A DNA stretch of 64,000 nt. It comes from Methanomethylovorans hollandica DSM 15978. GTDB taxonomy: Archaea; Halobacteriota; Methanosarcinia; Methanosarcinales; Methanosarcinaceae. This document shows, one piece after another, positions 62,969-64,000 of this stretch. The stretch's first letter is position 1. Each line of letters opens with the position of its first letter. Where the stretch lies: the NCBI RefSeq assembly GCF_000328665.1, contig NC_019977.1, positions 1,728,011 through 1,792,010 of the forward strand. The letters run 5' to 3'. A program made the translations under genes and the position numbers. The notes under the pieces are model-generated. The model did not search any database. It was not told the DNA's origin and worked only from the letters and a program-made list of their open reading frames with translations.

Positions 62969-64000
62969 ATGGAAATAAAAGAACTGGTACATAAGATACA
63001 CTCCTGCGAATGTGAACTTGTGCTTGCTATTACAGGCGGAGGAACTGAGGCAATCGGAGAACTATTGAGATATGGAGGAGGGTCTGCCACTTTACTGGAA
63101 GCGATAGTGCCATACAGCCAGAGTGCACTTGATGCTTTCATTGGCAGGAAGCCAGAAAAATATGCTTCCGCAAGGACCGCGCGGGCAATGGCCATGACCG
63201 CCTTCCAGAAGGCAATAATGCTACAAAGTCCTGAACAAAAAAGATTTGAACATCTTCTGGGTATTGGGGCGACATGTACCCTGGCAAGAAACGGTGAACG
63301 GAAAGAAAGACAGCATGAACTGCATGTGGCAGTACAGTCACTTCAGAATACAACCTCCTATAGCATCTTGTTCTTAGAAAAAAGAGATCGTGAGCATGAA
63401 GAGGCCATAGTGTCCAGGTCGATCATTAACATGATAGCTATATCGTGCCACCAGGATGTCGTAATAACAGACGGGACAGGATTATCTTCTCAGGAAAGAC
63501 CACAAATAAAGCAGGTACAAGCTATTGAGGGGATATCAAACATGCTGTTGCATGAAGCTAACTCATATAATACGCTCCCAAGCTTTGTAAGAATAAGTGG
63601 GCAAGATAGGAATACACATCATTCACACAAAATCATGTTCTCCGGCTCCTTCGATCCTTGCCATAAGAACCATTTGAAAATGGCACGGATAGCGTCCAGA
63701 AAGTATGGTTTACCAGTACATTTTGAGATCTCACTCCTTAATGTAGACAAACCGCCAATAGACTATATCTCACTTGAGGATAGGATATCTTCAATAAAAG
63801 CCCGGTATGAACCTGATTTTATGGGGGACATATTTGTGACAAATGCACCTCTGTTTTCAGAAAAGGCGATCATTTTCCCGGATTCCACTTTTATTGTGGG
63901 CGCCGATACTATGAAGAGACTCTTTGACCCGAAGTATTATCGTCCTGGAGACAACCTCTATTCTCTTCTTGAACATTTCAGGACAAAAGGGATAGATTTT
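62969..64000 (+). CDS. CinA-like domain fused to a nicotinate/NMN adenylyltransferase-like domain (partial)
   Basis: 344 codons open to the window end. Residues 1-175 resemble the CinA/PncC amidase-like fold (LAITGGGTEAIGELLRYGGGS, EAIVPYSQSALDAF, ASARTARAMAMTAF, GIGATCTLARNGERKERQHELHVAV). From about 220 a nucleotidyltransferase domain follows: SGSFDPCHKNHLKMARIA, where the usual (H/T)xGH is HKNH, and FIVGADTMKRLF later. PncC deamidates NMN and NadD/NMNAT rejoin it to ATP, so a fused pyridine-nucleotide recycling enzyme is inferred. Canonical PncC residues are only partly evident. Confidence 0.75.
   Translation, partial: MEIKELVHKIHSCECELVLAITGGGTEAIGELLRYGGGSATLLEAIVPYSQSALDAFIGRKPEKYASARTARAMAMTAFQKAIMLQSPEQKRFEHLLGIGATCTLARNGERKERQHELHVAVQSLQNTTSYSILFLEKRDREHEEAIVSRSIINMIAISCHQDVVITDGTGLSSQERPQIKQVQAIEGISNMLLHEANSYNTLPSFVRISGQDRNTHHSHKIMFSGSFDPCHKNHLKMARIASRKYGLPVHFEISLLNVDKPPIDYISLEDRISSIKARYEPDFMGDIFVTNAPLFSEKAIIFPDSTFIVGADTMKRLFDPKYYRPGDNLYSLLEHFRTKGIDF

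Overview
The window is from a methanogenic archaeon, most likely of the Methanosarcinales (Methanosarcinaceae-like). The evidence is cysteate synthase next to sulfopyruvate decarboxylase (the Methanosarcinales/Methanomicrobiales route to coenzyme M), a tandem DUF1608 S-layer protein, methanogenesis marker protein 8, an archaeal type IA topoisomerase, AT-rich TATA promoters, a tRNA with a bulge-helix-bulge intron and citramalate-type branched-chain amino-acid genes. There is no rRNA, CRISPR array, intact insertion sequence or prophage. Most of the window is ordinary chromosome with several patches of decayed genes and microORFs.

Layout. 1-2.5 kb: oxidative-stress block (partial catalase, PerR-like Fur regulator, peroxiredoxin). 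2.5-4.3 kb: exonuclease III, a LOG-like Rossmann protein and the Tsr3 rRNA-modification enzyme. 4.4-9.1 kb: a Tad/archaellum-like assembly operon (MinD/CpaE-like ATPase, secretion ATPase, two separate TadB/TadC-like membrane proteins) with no pilin in view. 9.1-10.8 kb: two-subunit class I fumarase preceded by two tiny ORFs. 10.9-14.6 kb: tRNA-Leu, a decayed PAS sensor gene, a site-2 protease, a TauE/SafE exporter and an intron-containing tRNA-Arg. 14.6-20 kb: the coenzyme M operon on the minus strand (cysteate synthase, ABC ATPase, G3E-type GTPase, Fe-S protein, ComD, ComE), followed by sfsA. 20-27.3 kb: an unknown zincin, a TPR protein, a HAD phosphatase and a MoxR/VWA pair. 27.3-37.5 kb: small transporters, a JAMM protease, a thioesterase, marker protein 8, a CoA ligase, a secreted M1-like peptidase, DUF432-MscS and gene remnants. 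37.5-48 kb: S-layer protein, P2-type ATPase, MarC, ThiC, a frameshifted membrane protein, topoisomerase I and a candidate structured RNA. 48-54.7 kb: nitroreductase, the ilvC-ilvN-ilvB-cimA/leuA operon and an M42 aminopeptidase. 55.4-62.7 kb: a nucleotide-sugar cluster for diacetamido-uronic acid biosynthesis plus an N-acetyl sugar amidotransferase. 62.97 kb to the end: a partial CinA-like/NMN-adenylyltransferase-like fusion.

How the parts work together. The coenzyme M operon makes the methyl carrier of methanogenesis from phosphoserine and sulfite. The three unassigned proteins embedded in it are the best candidates here for undescribed biochemistry. The sugar cluster probably supplies the S-layer and N-glycan coat. 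The catalase/peroxiredoxin/PerR block protects the cell against oxygen.

All assignments come from reading motifs and domain order by eye. No database search or folding program was run, so family names for weakly conserved proteins are provisional.
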